This document shows positions 22,455-23,947 of a DNA stretch of 23,947 nt, piece after piece; positions within the stretch are counted from its first letter, which is position 1, and each line of letters begins with the position of its first letter. The notes under the pieces were generated by a model, which saw only the letters and a program-made list of their open reading frames with translations, was not told where the DNA came from and did no database searches. Both the position numbers and the translations under genes were made by a program. Source of the DNA: Methylophaga sp. (GTDB taxonomy: Bacteria > Pseudomonadota > Gammaproteobacteria > Nitrosococcales > Methylophagaceae); contig SKGV01000043.1 of assembly GCA_007117275.1 (NCBI GenBank), positions 1 to 23,947 on the forward strand, read 5' to 3'.

Positions 22455-23363
22455 ATGTCTGAACGTATACAAAAGGTCCTGGCCAGAGCTGGCTATGGTT
22501 CACGCCGACAACTGGAAACATGGATTAGTGAAGGCAGAGTCACGGTCAATGGTGAAGTCGCAACACTGGGCGCACAAATTGATGCCAGTGCCTCACTGAA
22601 ACTAGATGGTAAGCCGCTCTCTGCCAAGCGACTGTGGCAACAACCCAAGCAAGTGATTCTCTATCACAAGCCCGTAGGTGAAGTATGCACCCGCCAAGAT
22701 CCAGAAGGTCGGCGCACTATATTCAAATCGCTGCCTGCACCGGCTGAAGGCCGGTGGGTCAGTGTCGGGCGACTTGATATCAATACCAGTGGCTTGCTTA
22801 TCCTGACGACCGACGGTGAGTTGGCCAATCATCTGATGCATCCATCCAATCAGATGGATCGAGAGTATGCCGTGCGTGTGCTCGGTGATGTCGGTTCGGA
22901 GATGATGCAGCGATTGAGAGATGGCGTCATGCTTGAAGATGGTGAAGCGCGCTTTTCTGATATACAAGCTGCAGGTGGTGAGGGTGCAAATTCTTGGTTT
23001 CATGTGGTGATTCAGGAAGGTCGTAACCGGGAAGTCCGGCGCTTATGGGAAAGTCAGGGAGTGCAAGTCAGCCGATTGACTCGACTGCGTTATGGTCCGG
23101 TGATTATGCCCAACAAGCTAAAGCCCGGGCGCTGGATGATGCTGGAAGGACGTGATCTGGAAAACTTGTATCAGGAAGCAGGTTTAAACGTAGCCAGCAC
23201 CGACGGTGCTGGCAACAAATCAGTGGCTAAGCGAGCTGATAAGTCGCGGCCCATTAAAACCACTTCAAGTCCTGACAAGCGTAAACCACAGACAGATAAA
23301 TCACCGTGGGCGGCCGCTACTGCCGGTAAACGCCCTCGGATACGCGGCCATAAAACCAAGTAA
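22455..23363 (+). CDS. rluB: 23S rRNA pseudouridine(2605) synthase RluB
   Basis: Isomerises a uridine in the peptidyl-transferase region of 23S rRNA. 302 residues (E. coli RluB 291). The N-terminal S4 RNA-binding domain (1-60: RIQKVLARAGYGSRRQLE) is followed by the RsuA/RluB catalytic domain with Asp108 in VGRLDINTSGLL, HPSNQMDREYAV and GRNREVRRLWE, which together favour RluB over RluE or RluF. Residues from about 240 on form a Lys/Arg/Pro/Ser-rich basic tail, probably disordered and RNA-binding. The gene begins 10 bases after the trpS stop with a weak ribosome binding site. It is convergent with a YciK-like reductase; in E. coli rluB (yciL) and yciK are also near neighbours. Confidence 0.95.
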   Translation: MSERIQKVLARAGYGSRRQLETWISEGRVTVNGEVATLGAQIDASASLKLDGKPLSAKRLWQQPKQVILYHKPVGEVCTRQDPEGRRTIFKSLPAPAEGRWVSVGRLDINTSGLLILTTDGELANHLMHPSNQMDREYAVRVLGDVGSEMMQRLRDGVMLEDGEARFSDIQAAGGEGANSWFHVVIQEGRNREVRRLWESQGVQVSRLTRLRYGPVIMPNKLKPGRWMMLEGRDLENLYQEAGLNVASTDGAGNKSVAKRADKSRPIKTTSSPDKRKPQTDKSPWAAATAGKRPRIRGHKTK

Positions 23364-23453
23364 GTCAGCCGCTCCAGCACGACCATTAACATAGCCGAGC
23401 CGGTCGGTAACTGCACGGTGCTTGCTGTTGTGACTGGCAAGGCAACTATTTCA

Positions 23454-23470
23454 ATCACTCGCCCAGTGAT
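23454..23470. terminator. Short hairpin between convergent rluB and the reductase
   Basis: ATCACT-CGCCC-AGTGAT is a perfect 6-base-pair stem with a 5-base loop in the 132-base convergent gap. No T run follows on either strand, so termination here would be weak or Rho-dependent. Nothing else is recognisable in this gap. Confidence 0.25.
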
Positions 23471-23495
23471 CATGTTTACATCGATGCGATGCGTA

Positions 23496-23947
23496 TTACT
23501 CTGTGGCGAATAACGAGTGTTTGACACGGTGTCGCAGTTGCTTGCCATGCACCGCTGCATGTGAAGCGTGAATAATCTCCAGGTAATCTGGAGCAATAGC
23601 TTCTGCCTTTGGTAAATCTGAAGGATCAAGTGCGGGATAAGCACGCTTGAGAAATTGGGTATTAACCCGTCCTGGATCAAAACTACAGACCTTGATCTGA
23701 GCTGAGGCCGCCTGTTCGTCTGCAAGTTGCTTGGCAAAGCAGTCGATGCCGGCCTTGGCAATGCCATAAGCACCCCAATATGCCTTTGCCTGCATTGCGT
23801 CGCTGGTGAATATAATGACGCTGTTACCAGTGCGCTCCAGTAGCGCTAAGCAGCTACGCGTGAGCATGATGGGTGCACTGAGATTGATGTGGAGTATTTC
23901 GGCCCAAAGCGTTGAGTTTTGAAGCGGCGTTGGCGCCAATTGCCCGA
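23496..23947 (-). CDS. Short-chain dehydrogenase/reductase, YciK-like (N-terminal part outside window)
   Basis: The last 150 codons of an SDR gene; the start and the NAD(P)-binding TGxxxGxG motif lie beyond the window edge. The catalytic part is visible: HINLSAPIMLTRS, the catalytic Ser in VIIFTSDAMQ, Tyr-x-x-x-Lys in WGAYGIAKAG, and the post-catalytic FDPGRVNTQF (usual PG motif). The order of motifs and the tail resemble E. coli YciK, whose substrate is not firmly established. The gene is convergent with rluB, which fits the E. coli yciK/btuR/rluB neighbourhood. The reading frame is open to the edge, so no internal start should be assigned. Confidence 0.85.
   Translation of the reverse strand, partial: GQLAPTPLQNSTLWAEILHINLSAPIMLTRSCLALLERTGNSVIIFTSDAMQAKAYWGAYGIAKAGIDCFAKQLADEQAASAQIKVCSFDPGRVNTQFLKRAYPALDPSDLPKAEAIAPDYLEIIHASHAAVHGKQLRHRVKHSLFATE

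Noticed and set aside
23171..23773. 200-codon minus-strand reading frame across rluB end and the reductase
   Set aside because: It overlaps the rluB tail and the SDR catalytic region in a different frame, has no recognisable domain, and low-complexity composition.
1..23947. CRISPR array, insertion sequence, tRNA or rRNA
   Set aside because: No regularly spaced repeats, transposase-like protein, terminal inverted repeats or recognisable stable-RNA sequence were found by reading.

Overview
The window looks like a stretch of chromosome from a gammaproteobacterium, with roughly half G+C by eye. It is dense with housekeeping genes, with no tRNA, rRNA, insertion sequence, phage gene or CRISPR array that I can see. 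Gene neighbourhoods familiar from this class support the assignment: mltD/gloB/yafS-like/rnhA/dnaQ, grpE-dnaK-dnaJ-dapB, crcB-serS, and rluB next to a YciK-like reductase. The five-gene carbon block tkt-gap-pgk-pyk-fba carries a Calvin-cycle-subtype class II aldolase. That resembles methylotrophic or chemolithotrophic gammaproteobacteria, but no hps, phi or RuBisCO gene is present, so the lifestyle stays an inference.

Layout. 1-371 (-): start of the lipoprotein murein hydrolase MltD, cut by the window edge. 598-3259 (+): a tightly coupled DUF2797-pyrD-mscS operon, sitting between mltD and gloB, which are neighbours in E. coli. 3297-4070 (-): gloB, divergent from 4090-6036 (+), a YafS-like methyltransferase, rnhA and dnaQ. 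6121-9893 (+): the heat-shock chaperone block grpE, dnaK and dnaJ, with two matching sigma-32-type promoters and a strong hairpin between dnaK and dnaJ. 9977-11467 (+): dapB and a thioredoxin-fold protein. 11494-18457 (+): tkt, gap, pgk, pyk and fba, with gap isolated by strong intrinsic terminators on both sides. 18562-22444 (+): crcB, DUF190, serS, an M50 membrane protease and trpS, mostly overlapping or nearly touching. 22455-23363 (+): rluB, convergent with a truncated short-chain reductase at 23496-23947 (-).

Function. The central block interconverts pentose phosphates and triose phosphates and runs lower glycolysis. The chaperone block forms the Hsp70 machine. The crcB-DUF190 pair is probably a fluoride export unit. 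I found no convincing new multi-gene system. The points most worth a second look are the start of crcB, where a good ribosome binding site and ATG are followed by nine T and lie exactly one base out of frame with the gene; the uncharacterised cysteine-rich DUF2797 protein coupled to pyrD; the YafS-like methyltransferase that lacks the usual SAM-binding glycine loop; and the terminators that insulate gap.
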